NCBI GenBank assembly: GCA_963840535.1 | Contig: CAWIZJ010000056.1 | Location: 62,001 to 126,000, forward strand | From: VAZQ01 sp963840535 | Lineage (GTDB): Bacteria > Pseudomonadota > Alphaproteobacteria > Rhizobiales > Xanthobacteraceae | Direction of reading: 5' to 3' | DNA: 64,000 nt | In this document: one piece after another, positions 1 to 9,778 of the stretch | How positions within the stretch are numbered: position 1 is the first letter of the stretch | Layout of the letters: each line of letters starts with the position of its first letter | Translations under genes and position numbers: made by a program | The notes under the pieces: generated by a model | What the model was told of the DNA's origin: nothing | The model's database searches: none | What the model saw: the letters and a program-made list of their open reading frames with translations, nothing else

Positions 1-2280
1 AACCGTCCCGGCCAGGCCTACGCGTATTTCCTGCGCTCTCCGCATGCCCATGCCAGGATCAAGCGGATCGACTCCAAGGCGGCTTCCGGCATGCCGGGCG
101 TGCTCGCGGTGCTTACCGGTCAGGAGCTCGCCGCGGACAAGATCGGAGGGCTCATCTGCGGCTGGATGATCAAGTCAAAGGACGGCTCGCCGATGAAGAT
201 GGCGCCGCATCCCGGCGATCGCTCACGGCAAGGCCAACCATGTCGGCGACCCGGTTGCGGTGGTCATCGCCGAAACGCTGGCACAGGCCAAGGACGCAGC
301 CGAGAAGATCAAGCGTGGATTACGAGGTGCTTGCCGCCGTGGCGGATCCCGCCAAGGCACAGAGCAACGGCGTCCCACAAATCCACGAGGTCGCTCCGCG
401 AAACACCATCTACCAATGGCATCTCGGCGACCCGAAGGCGACCGACGCGGCCTTCAAGGCCGCCAAGCACGTCACCAAGCTCGATCTCATCAACAACCGC
501 CTGGTGCCGAACGCGATCGAGCCCCGTGCGGCGATCGGCGAATACGATGCCGGCACCGACAGCCTCACGCTCTGGAACACCACCCAGAATCCGCATGTTG
601 CGCGTCTGCGTCATTTCCGCCTTCGTCGGCATTGCGCCCGAGCACAAGCTGCGCGTAATCGCGCCGGACGTGGGCGGTGGCTTCGGCTCGAAGATCTTCA
701 TCTATCCCGAGGAGGTCGTCTGCCTGTGGGCAGCGCGCAAGATCGGGCGGCCGGTAAAGTGGGTTTCGGAGCGCTCGGAAGCCTTCCTCGCCGATGCCCA
801 CGGCCGCGATCACGTGACCCATGCCGAGATGGCGTTCGACGCGGACGGCAAGGTGACGGGACTCAAGGTCAAGACCATCGCCAATCTCGGCGCCTATATG
901 TCGACTTTCTCGTCGTCGGTACCGACCTATCTCTACGGCACGCTGCTCTCCGGTCAGTATGAGATCCCGGCGATCTATTGCGAGGTCGATGCGGTCTATA
1001 CCAACACCGTACCGGTCGACGCCTATCGCGGTGCCGGGCGGCCGGAGGCGACCTTCGTCGTCGAAAGGCTGATGGAGGTCGGCGCGCGCGAAATGCACAT
1101 CGACCCCGCCGACCTGCGCAAGAAGAATTTCATCAAGCGGTTTCCGTATCAGACACCAGTGATCATGGCCTACGACGCCGGGGACTATCATGCTTCGCTC
1201 AAGAAAGCGCTGGAGATCGCCGACTATTCCGGCTTCGGCAAGCGCAAGCGAGAAAGCGCGCGCCATGGCAAGCTGCGGGGCGTCGGCTTCTCGACCTATA
1301 TCGAGGCGTGCGGAATTGCACCGAGCCAGGCGGTTGGCTCGCTCGGCTGCGGTGTGGGCCTGTGGGAGTCCGCCGAGGTGCGGGTCAATCCGACCGGGTC
1401 GGTTGAAATCCTCACCGGCTGCCACCAGCACGGCCAAGGCCACGAGACCACCTTCGCGCAGGTCGTATGCGAGCGGCTCGGTATCCCGATCGAGAATATC
1501 AGTGTCATCCATGGCGATACCGACAAGGTGCAGTTCGGTATGGGCACCTATGGCTCGCGCTCCGGTGCGGTCGGCATCTCGGCGGTCGTGAAGGCGCTCG
1601 ACAAGATCGAGGCCAAGGCCAAGAAAGTTGCCGCCTATATGCTCGAAGCGGCTGAAGGCGACATCGAGTTCAAGGACGGCAAGTTCACTGTCGCCGGAAC
1701 CGACAAGACCGCGGCTTGGGGCGAGGTGGCGCTCAATGCATACATCGCGCACAAGTTCGTGGGCGCCGAGCTCGAACCGGGATTGAAGGAGGGAGCGTTT
1801 TACGATCCCACCAACTTCACGTTCCCTGCCGGATGCCACATATGCGAAGTCGAGATCGATCCGCAAACCGGCGAATGCGAGATCGTCGCCTGGACCGCAG
1901 TCGATGATTTTGGAATTGTCGTCAATCCCATGATCGTCGAGGGTCAGGTGCATGGCGGTGTTGCCCAGGGTGTAGGGCAGGCGCTGCTGGAGGGAGCGGT
2001 CTATGACAAGGACGGTCAGCTCATCACCGGCTCGCTCATGGACTACTGCATGCCGCGCGCGAGCGATTTGCCGGCGCTCAAGGTCGAAATGACCACGACC
2101 AAGGCCCCGTCCAATCCCCTCGGCATCAAGGGTTGCGGCGAAGCGGGGGCGATCGCGGCGCCAGTGGCGGTAATCAACGCCATTACGGATGCGATCGGCA
2201 GCGAGGATTTGACGATGCCGGCGACCGCCCAGACGGTGTGGCAGGCCTTGCAGAAAACCGAGAGAAAGAAAGCGGCATAG
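1..2280 (+). CDS. Molybdenum hydroxylase large subunit, CoxL/CutL family (5' partial, frameshifted)
   Basis: This is the molybdopterin-binding subunit of a xanthine-oxidase-family enzyme, carrying the Mo-MCD active site in the cytoplasm. The frame is open from base 1 (NRPGQAYAYFLRSPHAHAR...), so the true start lies upstream. Recognisable blocks are PDVGGGFGSK near 670-700 and the active-site loop AYRGAGR at 1021-1041. Genuine form I CO dehydrogenases carry AYRCSFR there; AYRGAGR marks the form II or related hydroxylases whose substrate is uncertain. The reading moves through all three frames, with breaks near 217, 315 and 595, and is continuous from about 600 to the stop. All three shifts are net +1, which fits sequence error. 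The FAD subunit follows 11 bases later. No 2Fe-2S small subunit is visible in the window; it may lie upstream. Confidence 0.88.
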   Translation, partial: NRPGQAYAYFLRSPHAHARIKRIDSKAASGMPGVLAVLTGQELAADKIGGLICGWMIKSKDGSPMKMAPHPGDRSRQGQPCRRPGCGGHRRNAGTGQGRSREDQAWITRCLPPWRIPPRHRATASHKSTRSLRETPSTNGISATRRRPTRPSRPPSTSPSSISSTTAWCRTRSSPVRRSANTMPAPTASRSGTPPRIRMLRVCVISAFVGIAPEHKLRVIAPDVGGGFGSKIFIYPEEVVCLWAARKIGRPVKWVSERSEAFLADAHGRDHVTHAEMAFDADGKVTGLKVKTIANLGAYMSTFSSSVPTYLYGTLLSGQYEIPAIYCEVDAVYTNTVPVDAYRGAGRPEATFVVERLMEVGAREMHIDPADLRKKNFIKRFPYQTPVIMAYDAGDYHASLKKALEIADYSGFGKRKRESARHGKLRGVGFSTYIEACGIAPSQAVGSLGCGVGLWESAEVRVNPTGSVEILTGCHQHGQGHETTFAQVVCERLGIPIENISVIHGDTDKVQFGMGTYGSRSGAVGISAVVKALDKIEAKAKKVAAYMLEAAEGDIEFKDGKFTVAGTDKTAAWGEVALNAYIAHKFVGAELEPGLKEGAFYDPTNFTFPAGCHICEVEIDPQTGECEIVAWTAVDDFGIVVNPMIVEGQVHGGVAQGVGQALLEGAVYDKDGQLITGSLMDYCMPRASDLPALKVEMTTTKAPSNPLGIKGCGEAGAIAAPVAVINAITDAIGSEDLTMPATAQTVWQALQKTERKKAA

Positions 2281-2291
2281 GAGCGAACACG

Positions 2292-3089
2292 ATGTATGCA
2301 TTCACCCATCATCGGCCGGTGACCGTGAGGCAGGCGGCTAGCTTGCTCGCGAAGGAGGAGGAGGCAAAGCTTTTGGCCGGTGGCCATACGCTGATCCCGA
2401 CGATGAAGTTGCGTCTCGCCGGACCGAAGAATCTCGTCGACCTGTCGAAGGTCGACGGCTTGACGGGCATCGAGATGACCGGGCGCTCTCTCATCATCGG
2501 AGCAATGACGCCGCACGTCGATGTCGCGACTTCGGCGGTGGTGAGGGAAAACATTTCGGCATTGGCCGTGCTCGCCGGCAAGATCGGCGATCCCGCTGTG
2601 CGTCATCGCGGCACCATCGGGGGCTCCATCGCCAACAATGATCCAAATGCCGACTATCCCGCGGGAGTGCTGGGCCTCGGCGCAACGGTCATCACCAACA
2701 AGCGGCGCATCGCGGCGGACGATTTCTTCAAGGGACTATTCGAGACGGCACTCGAGCCTGACGAGATTGTCACGAAGGTGCAGTTCCCCAAGGTCAACAA
2801 GGCGGCTTATCAGAAGTTCCCCAACCCGGCTTCGCGCTATGCGTTGGTGGGCGTGTTCGTGTCCAAACGCGGCTCGGACATCCGCGTGGCAGTGACCGGC
2901 GCCGGCGCCAACGGTGTATTCCGGGTGAAATCGTTCGAGGAGGCGCTCAAGAAGCGCTTCGGCGCCAAGTCGCTCGAAGGCATGTCGGTGCCCGCCGACG
3001 GCATGGCGAGCGATATCCACGGCAGCACCGAATACCGTGCCCACCTCATCGGCGTCCTGGCACGCCGGGCGGTGGCCGCGGCGGAATAG
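2292..3089 (+). CDS. Molybdenum hydroxylase FAD-binding subunit, CoxM/CutM family
   Basis: This 265-residue protein is the medium subunit that passes electrons between the iron-sulfur subunit and the external acceptor through FAD. The two FAD-contact motifs are plain: AGGHTLIPTMK near residue 32 and RHRGTIGGSIANNDPNADYP near residue 102. Length is slightly below the usual 270-290. The ATG at 2292 was chosen because it starts 11 bases after the large-subunit stop and gives the family N-terminus (MYAFTHHRPVTV); a longer in-frame extension would overlap the large subunit. It is cotranscribed with the large subunit and with the coxD/coxE-like pair downstream. Confidence 0.92.
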   Translation: MYAFTHHRPVTVRQAASLLAKEEEAKLLAGGHTLIPTMKLRLAGPKNLVDLSKVDGLTGIEMTGRSLIIGAMTPHVDVATSAVVRENISALAVLAGKIGDPAVRHRGTIGGSIANNDPNADYPAGVLGLGATVITNKRRIAADDFFKGLFETALEPDEIVTKVQFPKVNKAAYQKFPNPASRYALVGVFVSKRGSDIRVAVTGAGANGVFRVKSFEEALKKRFGAKSLEGMSVPADGMASDIHGSTEYRAHLIGVLARRAVAAAE

Positions 3090-3276
3090 GTCTGCAGTGG
3101 TCGATCAGGTCGCGTTCTTGCGAAGAGCCAATCGCGCGACCGGCATGTTGCCCCCTTAGGTGGAGCGCTGACCGCGTGAGCGCGCCGAAAGCCGATGTCC
3201 CGCGGCCTCGCCTTGTGCGGGCTGTCCTTGTTCGGGCAAGACAAGCCGGTCGATGACCGGCTATAAGCTCGGCCCC

Positions 3277-4203
3277 ATGAACAAGACGCCGAATTCGTTG
3301 CCCGCTTCGATCGACGGAACCCTCGACCTGCTGGCGGCGGCCGACTATCTCGCCGATCGGTCGCTGGCGACAGTGCTGTTTCTCGCGCTCAAGATGGGGC
3401 GGCCGCTGTTTCTCGAGGGCGAGGCCGGGGTCGGAAAGACCGAGATCGCCAAGGTGCTATCTGCGACGCTCGGGCGCCGCCTCATCCGGCTGCAATGCTA
3501 CGAAGGTCTCGACGTCGCGGCGGCCGTGTACGAATGGAACTACGCGGCTCAGATGATTGCGATCCGGGTCGCCGAGGCCGAAGGTACGCCCGATCGTGAG
3601 CGCCTCGAGCACGACGTGTTCTCGGACCGGTTTCTGATCAAGCGGCCGCTCCTCCAGGCCCTGGAGTTGGACGCTGCGGGTTCGCCGGTCCTGCTGATCG
3701 ACGAACTCGACCGCGCCGACGAGGCCTTCGAGGCCTTTCTCCTGGAGGTGCTGGCCGACTTCCAAGTCACGATTCCGGAGCTTGGCACGGTTCGGGCCGC
3801 GCACCCGCCGATCGTCGTGATCACCTCGAACCGTACCCGCGAAATCCACGACGCGCTCAAGCGCCGTTGCCTCTATCACTGGGTCGGATACCCCAGCGCC
3901 GAACGCGAGCTCAAGATCGTCCGCGCCAAGGTGCCGGGCATCGGCAAGTCGCTGTCCGAGCAAGTCGTGCATTTCGTGCAAGCGTTGCGCAAGGAGGATC
4001 TATTCAAGGCGCCGGGCGTCGCAGAGACGCTCGACTGGGCATCCGCGCTCGCCGAGCTCGACGTGGTGGCGCTCGACCCTGCGACAGTCTCCGACACACT
4101 GGGCGTGCTGCTGAAGTATCAGGACGACATTGCTCGCATCGAAGGCAGCAAGGCCAAGGAGCTTCTCGACGAACTGCGTGCGGAGCTTCGCGCCGCGGAA
4201 TAG
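3277..4203 (+). CDS. coxD: MoxR-family AAA+ ATPase (CoxD-like)
   Basis: This is a MoxR-type AAA+ ATPase. In CO dehydrogenase operons CoxD works with the VWA protein CoxE to mature the Mo-Cu centre. The Walker A motif GEAGVGKTE lies near residue 47 and Walker B (VLLIDELDRADE) near residue 140, followed by an arginine-containing stretch (ITSNRTREIHDALKRRC) typical of sensor and arginine-finger regions. The ATG at 3277 gives 308 residues, near family size; an in-frame ATG at 3253 would add eight residues, and neither has a clear Shine-Dalgarno. The VWA partner follows after 95 bases. Its presence next to a form II large subunit makes a CODH-like maturation pathway plausible even though the active-site loop is not form I. 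Confidence 0.88.
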   Translation: MNKTPNSLPASIDGTLDLLAAADYLADRSLATVLFLALKMGRPLFLEGEAGVGKTEIAKVLSATLGRRLIRLQCYEGLDVAAAVYEWNYAAQMIAIRVAEAEGTPDRERLEHDVFSDRFLIKRPLLQALELDAAGSPVLLIDELDRADEAFEAFLLEVLADFQVTIPELGTVRAAHPPIVVITSNRTREIHDALKRRCLYHWVGYPSAERELKIVRAKVPGIGKSLSEQVVHFVQALRKEDLFKAPGVAETLDWASALAELDVVALDPATVSDTLGVLLKYQDDIARIEGSKAKELLDELRAELRAAE

Positions 4204-4298
4204 GCGTGCGCTGCATCGTCCGGTGAAGATCGAGCTCGAGCGTTCACGCGCGGATCGTCCGGATATACATACGAGCGACGGCCAGCGGGGACGCATGC

Positions 4299-5510
4299 AT
4301 GATGAATGAGATGGCACAAGAAGACGGCCGTCTGGTCGAGAATATCGTCCACTTTGCCCGCGCCCTGCGCGCAGCCGGCATACCGGTCGGCCCCGGCGCG
4401 GTGCTCGATGCGCTTGCCGCGGTTGAAGCGGCCGGGGTCGGCACTCGCGACGATTTCTATTGGACACTGCACGCGGTGTTCGTGAAGCGTCACGAGCAAT
4501 CACTCCTCTTCGACCAGGCGTTCCGCATCTTCTTTCGCCGGCGTGGCACCATCGACAGGCTGCTCGCGGCCCTGTTGCCACAGGCGCCGCCACGCGAAGA
4601 CCGGAAGCCGCCACCAGGTGCCCAGCGCATCCAGGAGGCATTGCTCGCAGCTGCGGGTGACGCCGAACGCAAGCCTGAGGTCGAGGTCGATGCCCGCCTC
4701 ACCGTGTCCGACCGCGAAATATTGCAGCGAAAGGATTTCGCGCAGATGACCGCAGCCGAGATCGCTGTCGCCAAGGACGCCATCAAGCGCCTGGTGCTCT
4801 CGCTCGATGAGGTCAAAACGCGCCGCCTCGCACCACACCGGCATGGGCATCTTGTCGACATCCGCCAGACGCTGCGCGCGAGCCTCAAGGCGGGCGGCGC
4901 GGTGATCGACCTCAAATATCTGGGACCGCGCGTCAGGGCGCCGCCAATCGTGGCGCTGCTCGACATTTCCGGGTCCATGAGCCAGTACACGCGCTTGTTT
5001 CTGCATTTCCTCCATGCCGTCACCGATGCACGCAAGCGCGTTCATACCTTCTTGTTCGGTACCCGCCTTACCAATGTGACGCGCGCGATCAAGGCCAAGG
5101 ATCCCGACGAGGCCCTTGCCGCAGTCGGCGCAAACGTCGCGGACTGGTCGGGTGGTACCCGCATTGCAACGTCGCTCCATGCCTTCAACAAGATGTGGGC
5201 ACGGCGAGTGCTCACCCAGGGTGCCATAGTGCTGCTCATTACCGACGGGCTCGAGCGCGACCCGGATGATCGCCTCGCCTTCGAGATGGACCGGTTGCAC
5301 CGCTCGTGCCGGAGGCTGGTTTGGCTCAACCCGCTGCTACGGTTTTCCGGCTTCGAGGCCAAGGCCAAGGGCATCCGCACCATGGTGCCACATGTCGATG
5401 TGTTGCGGCCCATCCACAATCTCGATTCCATGGCGGAATTGGTGCGTGCCCTATCCGGCGGGGGTGATCGGGCCGGTGATCCAAGGGCATGGCTGAAGAA
5501 GGTCGTGTGA
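4299..5510 (+). CDS. coxE: VWA-domain protein (CoxE-like)
   Basis: This 403-residue protein belongs to the CoxE family of von Willebrand A domain proteins that pair with a MoxR ATPase. The C-terminal VWA domain shows the MIDAS metal motif DISGSMS near residue 226 and a later LITDGLERD acidic segment. The N-terminal half (HFARALRAAGIPVGPG...) is the helical region typical of CoxE. In Oligotropha-type systems CoxD and CoxE together help insert copper and sulfur into the Mo site; that role is family knowledge, not visible here. The gene sits between coxD and the XdhC-type genes. The start may be 4299 or the ATG immediately after it. Confidence 0.88.
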   Translation: MMNEMAQEDGRLVENIVHFARALRAAGIPVGPGAVLDALAAVEAAGVGTRDDFYWTLHAVFVKRHEQSLLFDQAFRIFFRRRGTIDRLLAALLPQAPPREDRKPPPGAQRIQEALLAAAGDAERKPEVEVDARLTVSDREILQRKDFAQMTAAEIAVAKDAIKRLVLSLDEVKTRRLAPHRHGHLVDIRQTLRASLKAGGAVIDLKYLGPRVRAPPIVALLDISGSMSQYTRLFLHFLHAVTDARKRVHTFLFGTRLTNVTRAIKAKDPDEALAAVGANVADWSGGTRIATSLHAFNKMWARRVLTQGAIVLLITDGLERDPDDRLAFEMDRLHRSCRRLVWLNPLLRFSGFEAKAKGIRTMVPHVDVLRPIHNLDSMAELVRALSGGGDRAGDPRAWLKKVV

Positions 5511-5583
5511 CCTATATCTACCGCTGCCGTATCGCCGTCTTGAGCTGCGAGAGGCAGTCGGATCCGAACGTGAGGAGGTGCAA

Positions 5584-5907
5584 ATGCTCGCGCGTGATGA
5601 GGACATCCTGAAGGCGGCGGAGGAGTGGCGGCAGAGCGGGCGTGGCGTGGCGCTTGCGACGGTGGTTGAAACCTGGGGCTCAGCGCCCCGGCCGGTCGGC
5701 TCCAATCTGGTGATTGACGATCAGGGCAATTTCCTCGGAAGCGTCTCGGGCGGATGCGTCGAGGGCGCGGTGGTCACCGAAGCCCTCGACGTCATCGAGA
5801 GCGGCAAGGCCAAAACGCTCGAGTTCGGTGTCGCCGACGAGACCGCCTGGAAGGTCGGTCTGTCCTGCGGCGGCACCATTCGGGTCTATGTCGAGAAGGT
5901 GGATTGA
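5584..5907 (+). CDS. XdhC/CoxI domain protein, N-terminal half as a separate gene
   Basis: This 107-residue protein is the XdhC_CoxI domain alone: the GSAPRPVGSNLVI segment and the SGGCVEGAVV cysteine motif are diagnostic, and a second cysteine stands in LSCGGTIRVYVE. XdhC proteins bind the molybdenum cofactor and deliver it, sulfurated, to xanthine-dehydrogenase-type enzymes. ATG 5584 is preceded by GAGGAGG at good spacing; the in-frame GTG at 5578 overlaps that site and is less likely. The Rossmann half that many XdhC proteins carry in the same chain is encoded separately, four bases downstream. Confidence 0.9.
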   Translation: MLARDEDILKAAEEWRQSGRGVALATVVETWGSAPRPVGSNLVIDDQGNFLGSVSGGCVEGAVVTEALDVIESGKAKTLEFGVADETAWKVGLSCGGTIRVYVEKVD

Positions 5908-5911
5908 ATTC

Positions 5912-6619
5912 GTGAAGCTCGACATCCTCAAGGCACTCAATTCGGAACGCGCGGCCCGCCGTGCCGCTGTCGTCGTTACCGACGTGGCGAGCGGAAGGCA
6001 GCGACTGGTGAAGGCTGAAGATGTCGCGACTGATCCACTGCGAGCCATGCTCGAGAAGCATATACGCAGCGGCAAGAGCGGAATGGAGGAGACCTCGCAG
6101 GGCCGGGCCTTCCTCACTGTGCACGTTCCGCCCGCCCAACTCGTGATCACCGGCGCCGTTCACATCAGCCAGGCGTTGGCTCCGATAGCGCGGTTGCTCG
6201 GCTATGACGTGACCATCGTCGATCCCCGCACTGCTTTCGCTTCGATCGAGCGGTTTCCCGATGTCAAGGTGATCGCGGAATGGCCGGACGTCGCACTGCC
6301 CCCGCTCGGCATCGATCGCTACACCGCGTTCGTCGCGCTTACCCACGATCCGAAGATCGACGATCCGGCGCTCAGTTACGCACTCGCTCGCGACTGCTTC
6401 TACATCGGCGCGCTCGGCTCGAAGAAGACGCATGGCCGCAGGATCGAGCGCCTGAACGCGCAGGGTATCTCCGATGCCGCCATTGCTCGTATTCACGCAC
6501 CGATCGGGCTCGCCATCGGCGCGGTATCCCCACCGGAGATCGCTGTCGCTATCATGGGTGAGATCACAGCCTGCCTGCGACAGGCGGCGGCGGAAAAGAC
6601 TGCGGAGAATGCGTCATGA
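5912..6619 (+). CDS. XdhC family protein, Rossmann-domain half
   Basis: This 235-residue protein has the C-terminal XdhC Rossmann domain (ITGAVHISQALAPIARLLGY, then VTIVDPRTAF) and the GALGSKKTHGRRIERL and GLAIGAVSPPEIAVAIMGEI blocks typical of that domain. The start is inferred as GTG 5912, four bases after the preceding stop; no ATG fits. Its TGA overlaps the ATG of the next gene (ATGA), suggesting translational coupling. With the preceding gene it reconstitutes a full two-domain XdhC/CoxF-type chaperone from separate polypeptides. Confidence 0.85.
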   Translation: MKLDILKALNSERAARRAAVVVTDVASGRQRLVKAEDVATDPLRAMLEKHIRSGKSGMEETSQGRAFLTVHVPPAQLVITGAVHISQALAPIARLLGYDVTIVDPRTAFASIERFPDVKVIAEWPDVALPPLGIDRYTAFVALTHDPKIDDPALSYALARDCFYIGALGSKKTHGRRIERLNAQGISDAAIARIHAPIGLAIGAVSPPEIAVAIMGEITACLRQAAAEKTAENAS

Positions 6620-8248
6620 GATTCGGCGCGGTGCCGATCGGCGAGGCCGAGGGTGGCGTCGCGGTGCATTCGATTCGCAAGGATGGTCTGATCCTTAAGA
6701 AGGGCACGTTGATTGGAAAGGACGAGGTCATCGCCCTCCGGGCCGCCGGCATTGCCGAGATCGTGGTGGCGCGCATCGAGTCGGGCGACGTATCGGAAGA
6801 CGCGGCCGCAGCCGAGATAGCGGCGGCGGTGGTCGGGGAGGGGGTGCGCGTCGACCGTGCTTTCACAGGCCGCGCTAATCTGTTCGCGGAGACAGCCGGC
6901 GTGCTGGTAGTCGACAAGAACGCCATCGATCGACTCAATCGGGTCCACGAGTTCGATCACGTTCGCGACCCTGCCTGCTCTCAAGCCAGTGGTTCCGGGC
7001 GAAATGGTCGCAACTGTCAAGATCATTCCGTTTGCGGTAGCGGGTCGGGAGCGCGATGCCGCGGTTGCCGTCGCCGAGGCCTCGCGGCCGCTCATCCGGG
7101 TCGCTCCCTATCGCGTCCGTAAGGTGGGCATTGTCTCGACGCTGCTGCCGGGTCTCGCTGCGAAAGTCATCGATAAGACGATGCGGGTGACCGAGGAGCG
7201 CCTTGCCCCCGCCGGCGCCGTCATCGTTGCGCAGCGACGCGTTGCCCATGAGCAACAGGTGCTCGCCGAGGCGATCGAGGACGTCCTGGGCGAGGGGGCA
7301 GAGCTCGTGATCGTGTTCGGTGCCTCGGCCATTGCCGATCGGCGCGATGTGATCCCGTCCGCGGTCGAGACAATCGGCGGGCGCATCGAGCATTTTGGAA
7401 TGCCGGTCGATCCCGGCAATCTCCTACTCGTGGCCGATGTTCGCGGTCGCCCCGTGCTCGGGGCCCCGGGATGCGCACGGTCACCGAAAGAGAACGGATT
7501 CGACTGGGTACTCATGCGCCTGCTCGCCGGTCTCGAGGTACGACGGGACTCCATCACCGGCATGGGCGTCGGCGGACTCCTGATGGAAATCGTGACGAGG
7601 CCGCAGCCGCGGGAAGAAGCAGCGGGTGCCCACCAGCGCCGTATCGCGGCGGTCGTGCTCGCGGCCGGTCGCTCGACGCGCATGGGCGGTTCCAACAAGC
7701 TATTGGCCAAGATTGCCGAGCGGCCACTGGTACGCATTGCTGCCGAGGAAGCGCTCGCTTCGCGCGCCAAGCCGGTCATCGTCGTCGCCGGCCATCAGCG
7801 CGCCCAGGTCGAGAACGCCCTTGCCGGCCTCCCGGTACGCTTGGTTCACAACCCGGATTTCACCCAAGGCCTGGGCTCCTCCCTCAGAGCCGGCGTTGCG
7901 GCAGTCCCGGCCGACGCCGATGGCGCGATCATTTGTCTAGGGGACATGCCGCGGGTCGACGCGAACCTGATCGATCGGTTGATCGCTGCCTTCGACCCCG
8001 ATCGCGGCGTCCTTGTCGTGGTGCCGACTTTCGAAGGCAAACGTGGCAATCCGGTGCTGTGGTCGCACAGATTCTTCCCCGACTTGATGGCCATCGAAGG
8101 CGACGTGGGAGCTCGGCAACTGATCGGCCGCTATGACGAGGCAGTGATCGAAGTGCCGATAGAGGGTAAGGCCGCATTGGTCGACGTCGATACGCCGGAG
8201 GCACTGCTCGGCGTCAAGGCCGAGATCGAGGGTGCACTTTCGAAATGA
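6616..8248 (+). CDS. Molybdopterin-binding / MobA-like nucleotidyltransferase fusion (one frameshift)
   Basis: The protein joins a MoeA/MoaB-like molybdopterin-binding region to a C-terminal NTP_transf_3 domain of the MobA/MocA type. MocA-type enzymes make molybdopterin cytosine dinucleotide, the cofactor form used by CODH-like enzymes; that specificity is inferred. The first part reads in frame 1 from 6616 (MRFGAVPIGEAEGG...). A net +1 break near 6945-6958 moves the reading to frame 2, which continues ITFATLPALKPVVPGEMV and runs intact to 8248. The transferase signature VVLAAGRSTRMGGSNKLL lies near 7650 and the metal-binding CLGDMPRVD near 7935. It overlaps the preceding XdhC gene by ATGA and closes the operon. 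Confidence 0.82.
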
Positions 8249-8286
8249 AGAACCCGGGAGTTCGCAGCTCCCAGGGTTGCAAAATC

Positions 8287-9220
8287 GATGAGCCGACCGC
8301 GGGCGTAGATCCCAAGGCCCGGCGCGAGTTCTGGAACGAGATCCGGAACCGAGTCCGAGTTCGACCATCTGCTGGCGTCGGGTCAGGTCCTGTTTGCGAT
8401 AGAAATACCGGCGAACTTCGAACGCGCGGTGCGCCGCGGCGATCATCCGGCGCTGCTGGTCGCCGCCGACGCCACCGACCCGGTCGCCGCTGGCTCCGCG
8501 ATGGCGGCGCTCGGCAACCTGGTGCAAACCGCCCTGCGGCATGACCGCCTGGTTCCCGACGGTGCATCTGCGCCGTTCGAGATTTGCACTCATGCTCGCT
8601 ACAATCCGGCCGCCAATACCGCGTTCAATATTGTGCCCGGCCTCGTCGGCCCCATCCTGACGATGACCATGCTGATCTTCACGGCACTGTCGGTGACGCG
8701 CGAGATCGAGCGCGGCACCATGGAGAGCCTGCTGTCCATACCGATCACGCCGGTCGAGATAATGCTCGGCAAGATCATTCCCTACATCATTGTCGGATTC
8801 GTGTAGGCCGTCCTCATCATCGGCATCGGCATCGGCCTGTTCGACGTACCGCTGCTCGGAAGCCTCGGACTGCTGGCGCTTCTGATAATGAGTACCTTGT
8901 TCATCACCGCCAATCTGTCGGTCGGCTACACCTTCTCGACGATCGCCCAGAACCAGCTGCAGGCCATGCAGATGTCGATGATGTTCTTCCTGCCCAACAT
9001 CCTGCTGTCCGGCTTCATGTTCCCGTTCGCTGGCATGCCGAATTGGGCGCAATGGATCGGTGAACTTCTGCCGCTCACCCACTATCTGCGGATCGTGCGC
9101 GCGATCATGCTCAAGGAGGCGGCACTCCCGGACGTGCAATTCGCCACGGTCGCGCTCGCGGGATTGACGATGATCGCCATGACGATCGCGATCACCCGCT
9201 TTCGTCGAACTTTGGACTAA
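8287..9220 (+). pseudogene. ABC exporter remnant: ATPase fragment joined to truncated ABC-2 permease
   Basis: Bases 8287-8349 encode only the D-loop part of an ABC ATPase (DEPTAGVDPKARREFWNEI). Directly after it, in another frame, begins an ABC-2 permease that lacks its N-terminus (ESEFDHLLASGQVLFAIEIP). The permease then shows its usual membrane segments (VPGLVGPILTMTMLIFTALSV; MFFLPNILLSGFMFPFAG) but is cut by an in-frame TAG at 8804-8806, after which the same frame continues to 9220. The family is the YhhJ/YbhR drug-exporter type. A deletion removing the rest of the ATPase and the permease head explains the junction, so this is a decayed locus rather than a sequencing artefact. Confidence 0.82.
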
Positions 9221-9513
9221 CGTTGGGGGAATGATGTCCGGATCCGGGCTGGGGCAACACAGTATGCGATAAGCCGCGCTGCCGCTTCGATGTCGGCTGG
9301 TCGTTGCTGACATAACATCGCCACAGCCAATGGATATCTTCTGTAGGTAAGGACAGCTAAGCTGACGTTTGCGTACGGCTTATATTAGGCATTAGTGAGA
9401 CGGGGGCGAGTTGCATTCATGTTACGTAAAGTATTAGCTTGTTTGATGCTGGCAGAAGGAGCTGCTTACCGACGCCAAGCTCGATCACAATTGATACGAC
9501 TAGGAATCAAGTA

Positions 9514-9705
9514 ATGGATGGCGATTTTGACAAACGCGCACTTCTCGACGCCACGGCGGAACAGCGGACAGCGAGCGAACTCGTCAAGCTGATACAGAAG
9601 CTGCGTTGGATGGGCATGGATCGGGAGGCCGAGCGACTGCAAAGTGTGCTGCGCCGCATCCCGGAAAGCGACAGCGTTCTCGCAGCACCACACGATACCG
9701 ATTGA
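9514..9705 (+). CDS. Small conserved hypothetical protein
   Basis: The product is a 63-residue, charged, probably helical cytoplasmic protein (start MDGDFDKRALL, middle SELVKLIQKLRWMGMDREAE). The ATG at 9514 was chosen over the longer open frame from 9439 because the upstream part reads as low-quality sequence. It resembles small hypothetical proteins common in Hyphomicrobiales, but I assign no function. About 290 bases upstream (9221-9513) hold no gene that I can see and are more AT-rich, so a promoter there is plausible. Confidence 0.5.
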   Translation: MDGDFDKRALLDATAEQRTASELVKLIQKLRWMGMDREAERLQSVLRRIPESDSVLAAPHDTD

Positions 9706-9778
9706 CGGGTGTCGTCGCGGGGCGGCGCCGCGGCGCCCCGCTCGCGCCTGAGCAAGGCGACGATCGCGTGGGTTGCGT

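Noticed and set aside
565..2301. A 578-codon minus-strand frame opposite the molybdenum hydroxylase gene
   Set aside because: No family resemblance; it mirrors a highly conserved gene.
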